NCBI GenBank assembly: GCA_022510745.1
Contig: JAFLSY010000006.1
Span: 1-64,000 of the forward strand
From: Lachnospiraceae bacterium
GTDB lineage: Bacteria > Bacillota > Clostridia > Lachnospirales > Lachnospiraceae
Direction of reading: 5' to 3'
DNA length: 64,000 nt
Shown here: positions 1-8,708 of the stretch, piece after piece
How the letters are laid out: the number at the start of each line of letters is the position of its first letter
Numbering within the stretch: the first letter of the stretch is position 1
The notes under the pieces: generated by a model
The model's input: the letters and a program-made list of their open reading frames with translations, nothing else
Told to the model about the DNA's origin: nothing
Databases searched by the model: none
Position numbers and translations under genes: made by a program

Positions 1-558
1 GACGGCCTCATCAAAGCCCAATTTGTCGAGATGTTTGGGGAACTCCAAAATATTCAATATGCCACTGTTGCAGAAGTATGTGAGATTATAACAGATGGAA
101 CTCATCAACCTCCAAAGTTTGTTGAGGGAGGTATCCCATTTCTATTTGTTTCTAATATTGCGAATAATGTTATATCATACGATACAGAAAAATTCATTAC
201 TGAAGAAACATATACTGAGTTAATAAAAAGAACTCCCATTGAAATTGGGGATATTCTTCTTTCGACAGTTGGATCATATGGGCACCCCGCCATAGTTAAA
301 TCAGCTAGAAGATTTTGCTTTCAGCGACATATTGCGTACTTAAAGCCTAAAAAGGAACTGATTAATAGTGATTATTTTCACGCCGCATTGCTATCAGGAG
401 ATGGTCAACGTCAAATTGAGGATCGTGTTAAGGGTATTGCTCAAAAAACATTAAATTTGTCAGAAATTAGAAAAATTCGTTTGCCTCTGCCACCAATCGA
501 ACTTCAACACCAGTTTGCCGCCTTCGTCCAACAAGTCGACAAATCAAAATTTGCCTAA
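1..558 (+). CDS. hsdS: Type I restriction-modification specificity subunit HsdS (3' part)
   Basis: HsdS recognises the DNA target for the type I HsdMS methylase and HsdRMS nuclease. The frame is open from base 1, so the 5' end lies outside the window; 185 codons are visible. The first residues, DGLIKAQFVEMFGE, are the end of the conserved central helix of HsdS. A second target recognition domain follows (about residues 18-160), ending in the conserved LPLPPIELQHQFAAFVQQVD segment. The protein stops right after KSKFA, whereas many HsdS proteins continue with another long helix, so the C-terminus looks short. This may be natural variation or a recombined hsdS end. An unknown gene follows after 29 bases, then hsdR; hsdM must lie upstream. 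Confidence 0.88.
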   Translation, partial: DGLIKAQFVEMFGELQNIQYATVAEVCEIITDGTHQPPKFVEGGIPFLFVSNIANNVISYDTEKFITEETYTELIKRTPIEIGDILLSTVGSYGHPAIVKSARRFCFQRHIAYLKPKKELINSDYFHAALLSGDGQRQIEDRVKGIAQKTLNLSEIRKIRLPLPPIELQHQFAAFVQQVDKSKFA

Positions 559-587
559 GTTATCAACCCAACGAAAGGATAATCCAA

Positions 588-1385
588 ATGAGAAAGAATT
601 TTGCCCAGATATTAAAAGAAACTAATATTGATATTAAAGAAGAATATCAAAAACTCTTAGAAATATTTCTTGGACAATATTACTATGAAATTAGCGAAAA
701 CTTTCTAGATATTTATTTTCGTGGCACGTGTATAACCTTAGAGGAATTTAACAGAAAATATGATTTTAATTTCGGTTATGATACAGTTGATGTTAATATT
801 GATTTCTTTATTAGGTTCTGTGAATATTTTTATAATATGATGAATGCATTGCAAATAGCGGGCAGGTCGAGTTACTTTTATTATAATCCAGTATTTGTAA
901 CGGATTTAATTTTAAAAATTATTGAATCCATAGGTTATGAGCGAGTTCCTAGGGATAACGTTTTTATCTTCGTGGAAAAGTCCTCTGCTGCGGTATCTGT
1001 TGCGGAGATTTTGCCGACCGAACTTTCCTATAATGTTATATCCTATAATCATTATTCCATGAAAGGCGATTTGGAGGAAAAGAAGGCTACAATCTTGCAA
1101 CTTGCAAATTTATTAGAAGCAAAGCGAGAGCTCTTGCAAAAGGAAAATAAAGAATTAGAGAAGGACCTATTCTATTTATTTAATAATTTTAATATCCGCC
1201 ATAACAATATTGATCCGAAATTAAAAGGTAAATATCGAAAGCATGTGGCGAATATGTCAAGTGATGAACTGGAGCAGTGGTATGACGAAACATATCAAAT
1301 GTGCTTATTGGCATTTTTAGAAATAGAGCATGCAGATAGAAAAAAGAAGTTTGACCAAGTGAAAGAATGTATAGAAAACGAATAG
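588..1385 (+). CDS. Unknown protein of the restriction-modification locus, 265 aa
   Basis: I cannot name this family. It sits between hsdS (29 bases upstream) and hsdR, whose Shine-Dalgarno directly follows its stop, so it is most likely co-transcribed with them. A GAAAGGA ribosome site precedes the ATG. The N-terminal two thirds are rich in Tyr, Phe and Asn; residues about 165-200 are a charged, coiled-coil-like helix (LEEKKATILQLANLLEAKRE). The C-terminal part has a FNIRHNN motif and a helical tail resembling the C-terminal domains of some abortive-infection/HEPN-like proteins. No signal peptide or membrane helix is evident. Defence-associated function is an inference from position only. 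Confidence 0.7.
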   Translation: MRKNFAQILKETNIDIKEEYQKLLEIFLGQYYYEISENFLDIYFRGTCITLEEFNRKYDFNFGYDTVDVNIDFFIRFCEYFYNMMNALQIAGRSSYFYYNPVFVTDLILKIIESIGYERVPRDNVFIFVEKSSAAVSVAEILPTELSYNVISYNHYSMKGDLEEKKATILQLANLLEAKRELLQKENKELEKDLFYLFNNFNIRHNNIDPKLKGKYRKHVANMSSDELEQWYDETYQMCLLAFLEIEHADRKKKFDQVKECIENE

Positions 1386-1399
1386 GGGAGGACTCGCAT

Positions 1400-4300
1400 A
1401 TGACTAATTTTGATTATTTAAAGCAAGAATCAAAATTTAGCAGCTTTGCAGATGTAGCCATAGCGGCAGAGAAAATTCTTTATATTGATATGGAGGCGAG
1501 TGTCCTTAATTGTCGTCGTGCTATGGAATTTGCTATCAAATGGATGTATTCTGTTGATAAGTCATTGGAAATGCCTTATCAGGATACTCTGTCCAGTCTA
1601 ATGAGTACCGAAGATTTTCATGACCTTATAGATGATGCTTTGTGGAAGCGTATGGACTTAATACGTAAGGTGGGGAATAGGGCGGCTCATAATGGAAAAA
1701 AGGTGACTTTTGATGAAGCGGTTCTTTGTTTACAAAATTTACATATCTTCATGGATTATGTTGCATATTGCTATGCGGATAATTACGAAGAAAGTAATTT
1801 TGATGAGACATTATTGGGACAGCATAAGGAAGTTCCTATATTACAAGTAGAAACTCAGGATGTTGATCTTAAGGCATTAATAGCAGAAAATAAGGCGTTG
1901 AAGGAAGAACTTACGGCAAGACGAGCAGAACAGCAACCCACATATGTGCCGAAACCCTTGGATTTGTCGGAGTATAAAACCAGAAAAATATATATTGATG
2001 CTATGTTAAAGGATGCCGGCTGGGAAGAGGGTAAAGACTGGCTAAACGAGGTTGAACTTCATGGAATGCCAAATAAATCCGAAGTGGGATATGCTGATTA
2101 TGTTCTCTACGATGATGCACATAAGCCGCTGGCAATCATAGAGGCAAAAAGGACCTGTGAAGATGCTGTAAAAGGAAGGCAGCAGGCGCAGCTTTATGCT
2201 GATTTGATGGAGAAACAATACAAACGCAGACCGGTGATATTTTTGACGAATGGTTTTGAGACTAGAATAGTGGATAACCGGTATCCCGAGCGTAAAGTCT
2301 CCGTTATTTATTCCAAAAGAGATTTAGAGAAATTATTTAATCTTCAAGCTATGCATACAAGCCTAAAGAATGTCGTAATAGATAAAAGCATTGCAGGGCG
2401 CTATTATCAGGAAGGCGCTATAAAAGCGGTATGTGATAGTTTTGATAAGAAAAACAGGAGAAAAGCTTTATTGGTTATGGCAACTGGTTCCGGAAAGACA
2501 AGAACCGTGATTGCTTTATGTAAAGTGCTTTTGGACGCTGGTTGGGTTAAAAATATATTATTTCTTGCGGATAGAAATTCATTAGTCACACAGGCAAAAA
2601 GAAATTTTGTGAATCTTTTGCCTGATTTGTCATGCACAAATCTATGTGAAGAAAAAGATAATTATAGTGCTCATGGAGTTTTTTCGACCTATCAGACCAT
2701 GATGAATTGTATTGATTCCGTAAAAGATGAAAACGGCAAGTTGTTTACGTGTGGTCATTTTGATTTGGTAATCTGTGATGAAGCGCATCGCTCAATATAT
2801 AACAAATATAAAGATATTTTTACTTATTTTGATGCTCCTTTAGTAGGTTTGACAGCCACACCTAAGGATGAAATAGATAAGAATACTTATTCAATTTTTG
2901 AATTGGAAAACGGTGTCCCCACTTATGGGTATGAATTGGCGCAGGCGGTCAAGGATGGCTATTTAGTGGATTATATGTCTGTTGAAACCAGGTTAAAGTT
3001 TGTTGAGCAGGGCATTGTCTATGATGAATTGTCAGAAGCCGACAAAGAGATTTATGAAGATACTTTTGAAACGGAAGATGGCGAAATTCCTGAAAAGATA
3101 AGCTCGTCTGCACTTAATACATGGATATTTAATGAGGATACCATTAAACAGGTACTCCACATCTTAATGACCGATGGCATTAAAATTAATTATGGAGAAA
3201 CGTTAGGGAAAACGATTATTTTTGCAAAGAATCATAGGCATGCAGAAAAAATTTTGGAGATATTTAATAAAGAATATCCATATCTTTCAAAGAATGGTCA
3301 ATCTTTTGCCAAGGTGATTGATAACTATATGACTTATGCGCAGAGTGCAATTGATGAATTTTCTGATGCAAGGAAAATGCCTCAGATTGCCATATCTGTA
3401 GATATGTTGGATACAGGTATTGATGTGCCGGAAGTGTTGAATCTCGTATTTTTTAAGAAAGTAATGAGTAAAGCGAAGTTCTGGCAAATGATCGGACGCG
3501 GGACACGTCTTTGTCCGGGACTTGTAGATGGAGAAGACAAACAAAAATTTTTTATTTTTGACTTTTGTGGTAATTTTGAATTTTTCCGTATGAATGAAGG
3601 AAAGCCTACGGCTAACATGATTGCACTTCAAGGCGCCATCTTTAATCTGGAATTTCAGATAGCATATAAGTTACAGGATGTAAAATATCAGGTTGAACGT
3701 TTGATGGCCTATAGAAATAAACTGGTTGATATGATGTCTGATAAAGTTAGTGAATTAAATAGAGAGAACTTTGCTGTTCGACAGCATATCAAGTATGTAG
3801 ACTTGTATGCCAATAAAGATAACTATCAAACTTTGTCTTATGAAGACACGTTAGTGGTTCGAGAGGAATTAGCCCCGCTCATTTTGCCGGATGGGGATGA
3901 TGCGAGCGCAGTCCGTTTTGATGCACTCATATATGGGTTGGAACTGGCTTATCTGGCTGGAAAAAAATATGGAAAAGCCCGAAATGATTTGATTAAGAGG
4001 GTAAGTGGTATAGCCAGTGTTGCAAATATTCCAGAAATACAGGTACAATCTGAGCTAATCAATAAGATTTTAAATACAGATTATATTGATAACGCGGGAG
4101 TGTTTGAATTTGAGTATGTGCGAGAGAACTTGCGTAATTTAATGAAATATCTTCCTAAGTTCAATATACAGTATATTACTAACTTTGATGATGATATTTT
4201 ATCGGTTGACTGGAATGAATCGGAATTGGAGAGTGATGAATTAAAGAATTATAAAGCGAAAGCAGAATTTTATGTTCGCCAACATCAAGATAATATTGTT

Positions 4301-4702
4301 ATTGCAAAGTTAAAGACGAATAAACCATTGACCTCAGAAGATATTGGTTCGTTGGAGAAAATACTGTGGAGCGAGGTGGGGAGTAAAGCAGATTATGAAG
4401 CAGAGTATGGAAATAAGCCTTTGGGTGAGTTTGTACGCGAAATAGTGGGGCTTGATATGAATGCAGCAAAAGAAGCATTTTCTGAATTTTTGGACGGCTC
4501 AAATCTGGATAGTAGACAAATATATTTTGTTAATCAGATTGTGGAATATATTGTTCATAATGGAATGCTTAAGGATTTCTCCGTATTACAGGAATCTCCG
4601 TTTACAGATAAGGGAAGCGTAGTGGAAATATTCACAGATATTAATGTATGGACAGGGATACGAAAAGTTATTGAACAGATAAATGCAAATGCTGTAGCGT
4701 AA
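1400..4702 (+). CDS. hsdR: Type I restriction endonuclease subunit HsdR
   Basis: The motor and nuclease subunit of the type I system, 1100 aa. Residues about 15-125 match the HEPN-like DUF4145 domain often fused to HsdR (RAAH at 94-97). The nuclease domain follows, with D233 and E248-A-K250 as the PD-(D/E)xK core. The SF2 helicase has Walker A ATGSGKT (361-367), DEAH (460-463), the motif III region GLTATP and motif VI MIGRGTR. The C-terminal 120 residues fit the EcoEI R-type C-terminal domain. The longer in-frame start at 1367 overlaps the previous gene without a ribosome site; the ATG at 1400 has GGGGAGG eight bases upstream. All core motifs are intact, so it should be active if hsdM is present. 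Confidence 0.93.
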   Translation: MTNFDYLKQESKFSSFADVAIAAEKILYIDMEASVLNCRRAMEFAIKWMYSVDKSLEMPYQDTLSSLMSTEDFHDLIDDALWKRMDLIRKVGNRAAHNGKKVTFDEAVLCLQNLHIFMDYVAYCYADNYEESNFDETLLGQHKEVPILQVETQDVDLKALIAENKALKEELTARRAEQQPTYVPKPLDLSEYKTRKIYIDAMLKDAGWEEGKDWLNEVELHGMPNKSEVGYADYVLYDDAHKPLAIIEAKRTCEDAVKGRQQAQLYADLMEKQYKRRPVIFLTNGFETRIVDNRYPERKVSVIYSKRDLEKLFNLQAMHTSLKNVVIDKSIAGRYYQEGAIKAVCDSFDKKNRRKALLVMATGSGKTRTVIALCKVLLDAGWVKNILFLADRNSLVTQAKRNFVNLLPDLSCTNLCEEKDNYSAHGVFSTYQTMMNCIDSVKDENGKLFTCGHFDLVICDEAHRSIYNKYKDIFTYFDAPLVGLTATPKDEIDKNTYSIFELENGVPTYGYELAQAVKDGYLVDYMSVETRLKFVEQGIVYDELSEADKEIYEDTFETEDGEIPEKISSSALNTWIFNEDTIKQVLHILMTDGIKINYGETLGKTIIFAKNHRHAEKILEIFNKEYPYLSKNGQSFAKVIDNYMTYAQSAIDEFSDARKMPQIAISVDMLDTGIDVPEVLNLVFFKKVMSKAKFWQMIGRGTRLCPGLVDGEDKQKFFIFDFCGNFEFFRMNEGKPTANMIALQGAIFNLEFQIAYKLQDVKYQVERLMAYRNKLVDMMSDKVSELNRENFAVRQHIKYVDLYANKDNYQTLSYEDTLVVREELAPLILPDGDDASAVRFDALIYGLELAYLAGKKYGKARNDLIKRVSGIASVANIPEIQVQSELINKILNTDYIDNAGVFEFEYVRENLRNLMKYLPKFNIQYITNFDDDILSVDWNESELESDELKNYKAKAEFYVRQHQDNIVIAKLKTNKPLTSEDIGSLEKILWSEVGSKADYEAEYGNKPLGEFVREIVGLDMNAAKEAFSEFLDGSNLDSRQIYFVNQIVEYIVHNGMLKDFSVLQESPFTDKGSVVEIFTDINVWTGIRKVIEQINANAVA

Positions 4703-4735
4703 TTGTTCATTTTATATTCATAAGGAGGAAACAAC

Positions 4736-5623
4736 ATGTCAGCAACAAGTGATATGATAAGAAAATCATTTAAAGAAGGTGACGACATACGGGATGCGGG
4801 ATTGACTACCCCGGAGGGCATCAAGCGGTATGATGATATTGTGTACGGCAGTGACGAAATGTGGCAAATGCTGGATGTGTACCGGCCAAAGGATAAGGAA
4901 GGACAGCGGCTTCCGGTCATTGTCAGTGTGCATGGCGGCGGCTGGGTTTACGGCGACAAGGAGCGCTACCAGTTCTACTGCATGAGTCTGGCGGAGCGCG
5001 GATTTGCGGTGGTGAATTTTACCTACCGTCTTGCACCCGAATACAAGTTTCCGGCTTCCTTGGAGGATACGAATCTGGTGTTTACCTGGATACTTGAGCA
5101 TGCCGAAGAGTATGATTTTGATACAGAGCATATCTTTGGAGTAGGAGATTCTGCGGGTGCCCATATTCTGGGACTGTATACGGCAATCTGTACCAATCTG
5201 GAGTATGCAAAAAACTATGATTTCAAGGTGCCGCAGGGATTTGTGCCGACTGCCGTTGCGTTAAATTGCGGCAAGTATGAGATTGATTTTGGAGAGGCCT
5301 CTGAGGAGCAGACAAAGAAATTGATGGAGGATTTCCTGCCTGAAAAAGGAAGTCGTAAGGAGCTGGAGCTGATCACGGTGACGAAGCATGTGACGGAGAA
5401 TTATCCACCGGTATTCTTGATGACAGCGGTGGAAGATTTCCTCAAAGAACAGGCCCCGCTCATGGTAAAGAAGCTGACTGCGTGTGAGGTGCCCTTTTTA
5501 TACCGCATTTACGGAGATAAAAAGACCCGCCTGCAGCATGTGTTCCACTGCGATATGAGATTGGCGGACGCAAAGCTCTGCAATGACGAGGAATGTAACT
5601 TTTTCCGGAGTATGTTACAATGA
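4736..5623 (+). CDS. Alpha/beta hydrolase, hormone-sensitive-lipase-like esterase
   Basis: A 295-aa cytoplasmic serine hydrolase. It carries the HGGGW oxyanion motif (66-70) and the nucleophile elbow GDSAG (S139), both typical of the HSL/esterase branch. A C-terminal histidine in RLQHVFH is the likely catalytic base. It probably hydrolyses small acyl or acetyl esters; the substrate cannot be read from sequence. The AAGGAGG ribosome site is seven bases before ATG. It follows hsdR by 33 bases but has no obvious link to restriction. A possible sigma-A promoter for the next gene lies after its stop. Confidence 0.85.
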   Translation: MSATSDMIRKSFKEGDDIRDAGLTTPEGIKRYDDIVYGSDEMWQMLDVYRPKDKEGQRLPVIVSVHGGGWVYGDKERYQFYCMSLAERGFAVVNFTYRLAPEYKFPASLEDTNLVFTWILEHAEEYDFDTEHIFGVGDSAGAHILGLYTAICTNLEYAKNYDFKVPQGFVPTAVALNCGKYEIDFGEASEEQTKKLMEDFLPEKGSRKELELITVTKHVTENYPPVFLMTAVEDFLKEQAPLMVKKLTACEVPFLYRIYGDKKTRLQHVFHCDMRLADAKLCNDEECNFFRSMLQ

Positions 5624-5640
5624 ATTACAACAGAAAAATG

Positions 5641-5668
5641 TTGAAAAAAGGGTGGATTATGATAAAAT
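5641..5668 (+). promoter_or_regulatory. Candidate promoter for the hybrid kinase operon
   Basis: TTGAAA at 5641-5646 and TAAAAT at 5663-5668 are separated by 16 bases. The site lies in the only sizeable gap before the signalling operon. The spacing is one base short of ideal and the region is AT-rich, so this is only a likely assignment. Confidence 0.45.
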
Positions 5669-5715
5669 AATATAAGATACGCTGGAGAATTAGCGCTTGA
5701 AACTAAGATATAATC

Positions 5716-8310
5716 GTGGGTGATAAAGTGAAAATAAAATTATTTTCTAAAAATGGAAAACTGAAAGAAAAGAATCTGGTAGCAGTTATGATCGTCATCG
5801 TATTAACTGCACTGGTGATTCTGGAATCCTATGTTCAGATCAGTCGCTTGACGGAGAAGCAATGTCTGGAAAGAATGCAGGAAGCCGTCGATACGGTTAT
5901 GGATGAAGTGAATCAGAAGCTGGGAAGAGACAGCGCTCTGTTAAACACTGTCGCACAAATCATAGGTATGGAAAGTGATTATAACACACCAACCATGCAG
6001 AATATCATATCAGAGTTTAGCGATTTAATGTCCGCCAATTCCATTGCCTTACTGCTGCCCGGGGATGTGGTGATTTCCACTACCGGGCAGGAAATGGATG
6101 TTTCCGGCAAGATTTCTTTTGATAGAGAAGCGGTTCTGGGAGAGCATGTGACGAACCGTGAGATCAGCGTTATGGACAATAATATGACGGTTATCCGTCA
6201 TTTTATACCGATTAAACGGGGAGAAGAGACAGTGGCGCTGCTCTATGGCACGACCAGACTTCCCAACCTTCCCGATATGCTGAATCTGGACAATATTTAC
6301 AGTGCATCCGCCGGTGTGTATCTGATCGACAGGGGAAACGGGGATCTCCTTATGAACACCATAGATGCGAATAATCTCGGCAATATCAGGGACTATGAAA
6401 ATCTGACCACGCAGGGTAACGAGACCATGAGTCAGGCCATTGATAAATTACTGGCCGGTGAAACCGGATATATCGTATACAAATCCGAGGAAATGGGCGA
6501 ATATCGATATTTTTATTATGCGCCCCTGGATGCGGAGGACTGGCAGTTAGGTGGTACAAAGGATATCAACCAGTGGTCGGTTGTGGTTACCGTTCCCAGG
6601 AAAGCCGCCTTGTCCAGTCTCTATGATATCAGAAAGATCTGCTGTATACTTGCGTTTATCGAGGCGATCATTCTGCTCTTGTACTATTTCTGGGCTATGC
6701 GAAATACCACGCTTTTATTGGATAAAATTGTGTTGGAGGAGCGACTGAAGAAAGCGGAAAATGCCGAGAGGGCAAAGACCATGTTTTTGTCCAATATGTC
6801 CCATGATATACGGACGCCCATGAATGCTATCATCGGTTATACAACCCTTGCCGTATCGAATATAGATGACAAGGAGCGCGTGAAGGACTATCTGTCCAAA
6901 ACTCTTTCTTCCAGTAATCATCTGCTTAGTTTGATTAATGATGTGCTTGATATGAGCCGCATTGAGAGCGGTAAGATCGATCTAGTGGAAAGTGAATGCA
7001 GTCTGCCGGAACTTTTCCGCGATCTGCGGAATATCCTGTCGAATCAGATGCAGGCAAAGCAATTGAATTTTTATATTGATACGATAGATGTGCTGGATGA
7101 GGATGTGTACTGCGACAAGCTGCATCTGAATCAGGTGCTTTTAAATCTTTTAAGCAACGCCATGAAGTTCACGCCTGCGGGCGGCTCCGTATCACTGGTA
7201 TTTAAACAAAAGCATGGAGCGCCGACGGGCTATGCGGCCTATGAAATTAAAGTCAAGGATACCGGAGTCGGTATGAGTCCCGAATTCATGGAGCATGTTT
7301 TTGAGCCTTTTGAGCGGGAGAAGACTTCTACCATCAGCGGCATTCAGGGAACAGGCCTCGGTATGGCAATTTCCAAGAATATCGTGGATATGATGGGCGG
7401 TACCATTTCGGTACAGAGTGAGCAGGGCAAAGGCACAGAATTTACGCTGAATCTGCAGTTTAGGTTGTTGGAGGAGCGAAAGCAGGTCGAGATCATTAAA
7501 GAACTGGAAGGCCTGCGGGCACTGGTGGTGGATGATGACTACAATATCTGTGACAGTGTGAGTAAGATGCTCATTCAGCTGGGTATGCGGGCTGAGTGGA
7601 CCATGCACGGAAAAGAGGCTGTTCTTCGTGCCAAGCAGGCAGTGGAACTGGCAGATGATTTCAATGCATATGTGATAGACCTGATGCTTCCTGATTTGAA
7701 CGGCCTGGAAGTTGTCAGACGTATCCGGAAAGAAATAGGGGAAAGTATTCCCATCATCGTGCTGACAGCTTATGATTGGAGCAATATTGAGGACGAGGCG
7801 AGGGAAGCCGGTGTTACGGTATTCTGTAACAAGCCTATCTTCCTTTCTACGCTGCGAAATACGCTGTTAAGCGCCATCGGACAGTATGTTGCGGAGGAAA
7901 AAGCGGAAAACGTTTCGTTGAATTTGGAAGGACGTAGAATCCTGTTAGTAGAAGATAATGAGTTAAATCGTGAAATCGCACAGGAGGTTTTAGAGGAAAG
8001 AGGACTGATCATTGAAACGGCTGAGGACGGCTCAATTGCGGTAGACATGGTGAAGGCTTCCGAGGCGGGCCATTATGATCTGATACTGATGGATGTCCAA
8101 ATGCCGATTATGAACGGTTATGAGGCGACCAAAGCCATAAGAAGTCTGGAAGATAGCGCACTTGCGTCCATTCCTATTATAGCCATGACAGCCAATGCTT
8201 TTGACGAGGATAAAAGGCAGGCGCTGGAAAGCGGTATGAATGACCATGTTGCCAAGCCGATTGATATAGGTAAGCTGGAAGAAGCTTTGCGGAAATATTT
8301 ATCAAATTAA
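5716..8310 (+). CDS. Hybrid sensor histidine kinase with two receiver domains
   Basis: A membrane-bound phosphorelay kinase of 864 aa. Membrane helix 1 (about 21-41) and helix 2 (about 308-327) enclose an extracellular sensor of about 265 residues that resembles a Cache-type ligand-binding domain. HisKA has H363 in SNMSHDIRTPMNA. The ATPase domain follows with an N box, DTGVGM and GTGLGM. Receiver 1 (about 600-718) has D655; receiver 2 (about 740-860) has D793 and the usual K near its end. The start may be the GTG at 5716 or the one at 5728; the latter has a GGGTGA sequence just upstream. An Hpt gene follows after 27 bases, so phosphate probably passes receiver-Hpt-receiver within this operon. 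Confidence 0.9.
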   Translation: MGDKVKIKLFSKNGKLKEKNLVAVMIVIVLTALVILESYVQISRLTEKQCLERMQEAVDTVMDEVNQKLGRDSALLNTVAQIIGMESDYNTPTMQNIISEFSDLMSANSIALLLPGDVVISTTGQEMDVSGKISFDREAVLGEHVTNREISVMDNNMTVIRHFIPIKRGEETVALLYGTTRLPNLPDMLNLDNIYSASAGVYLIDRGNGDLLMNTIDANNLGNIRDYENLTTQGNETMSQAIDKLLAGETGYIVYKSEEMGEYRYFYYAPLDAEDWQLGGTKDINQWSVVVTVPRKAALSSLYDIRKICCILAFIEAIILLLYYFWAMRNTTLLLDKIVLEERLKKAENAERAKTMFLSNMSHDIRTPMNAIIGYTTLAVSNIDDKERVKDYLSKTLSSSNHLLSLINDVLDMSRIESGKIDLVESECSLPELFRDLRNILSNQMQAKQLNFYIDTIDVLDEDVYCDKLHLNQVLLNLLSNAMKFTPAGGSVSLVFKQKHGAPTGYAAYEIKVKDTGVGMSPEFMEHVFEPFEREKTSTISGIQGTGLGMAISKNIVDMMGGTISVQSEQGKGTEFTLNLQFRLLEERKQVEIIKELEGLRALVVDDDYNICDSVSKMLIQLGMRAEWTMHGKEAVLRAKQAVELADDFNAYVIDLMLPDLNGLEVVRRIRKEIGESIPIIVLTAYDWSNIEDEAREAGVTVFCNKPIFLSTLRNTLLSAIGQYVAEEKAENVSLNLEGRRILLVEDNELNREIAQEVLEERGLIIETAEDGSIAVDMVKASEAGHYDLILMDVQMPIMNGYEATKAIRSLEDSALASIPIIAMTANAFDEDKRQALESGMNDHVAKPIDIGKLEEALRKYLSN

Positions 8311-8337
8311 AACCAAAATGCAGAAAAGGAGATTGAC

Positions 8338-8685
8338 ATGACGATACAAGAATGCTATACGCTGATGCACGGGGATTACGAAGATGCGATCGGAAGGCTT
8401 ATGAATGATGACCGTATCGTAAAATATCTGAATAAGTTTGCGGCAGGGGATGATTATGCCGCATTGCTTGCAGCTTTAGAAGAGAAGCGATATGAGGATG
8501 CTTTCCGCCATTCACACAATTTAAAAGGTATGTGCCTGAATTTGGGTATCACCGCACTGGCTACGTCCGGCAGTACGCTTTGTGAGGCATTAAGAGGCGG
8601 AGCGCCGACTGTAGACATTGAACCGATGTTAGAAGCGGTCAAACAGGATTATGAAGCTACAATAGCCGCCATTTCACAGCTGTAA
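8338..8685 (+). CDS. Hpt domain phosphotransfer protein
   Basis: A stand-alone histidine phosphotransfer domain of 115 aa. The motif HSHNLKGMCLNLG places the phospho-accepting histidine at H60, with the K63-G64 pair that defines Hpt domains. The whole protein is the four-helix bundle and nothing more. It most likely shuttles phosphate between the hybrid kinase upstream and the receiver of the HD-GYP protein downstream. The ribosome site AAAAGGAG precedes the ATG. A 23-base gap separates it from the FapA-like gene. Confidence 0.88.
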   Translation: MTIQECYTLMHGDYEDAIGRLMNDDRIVKYLNKFAAGDDYAALLAALEEKRYEDAFRHSHNLKGMCLNLGITALATSGSTLCEALRGGAPTVDIEPMLEAVKQDYEATIAAISQL

Positions 8686-8708
8686 AAGTAAATCAAGGAA
8701 CAGTAACT

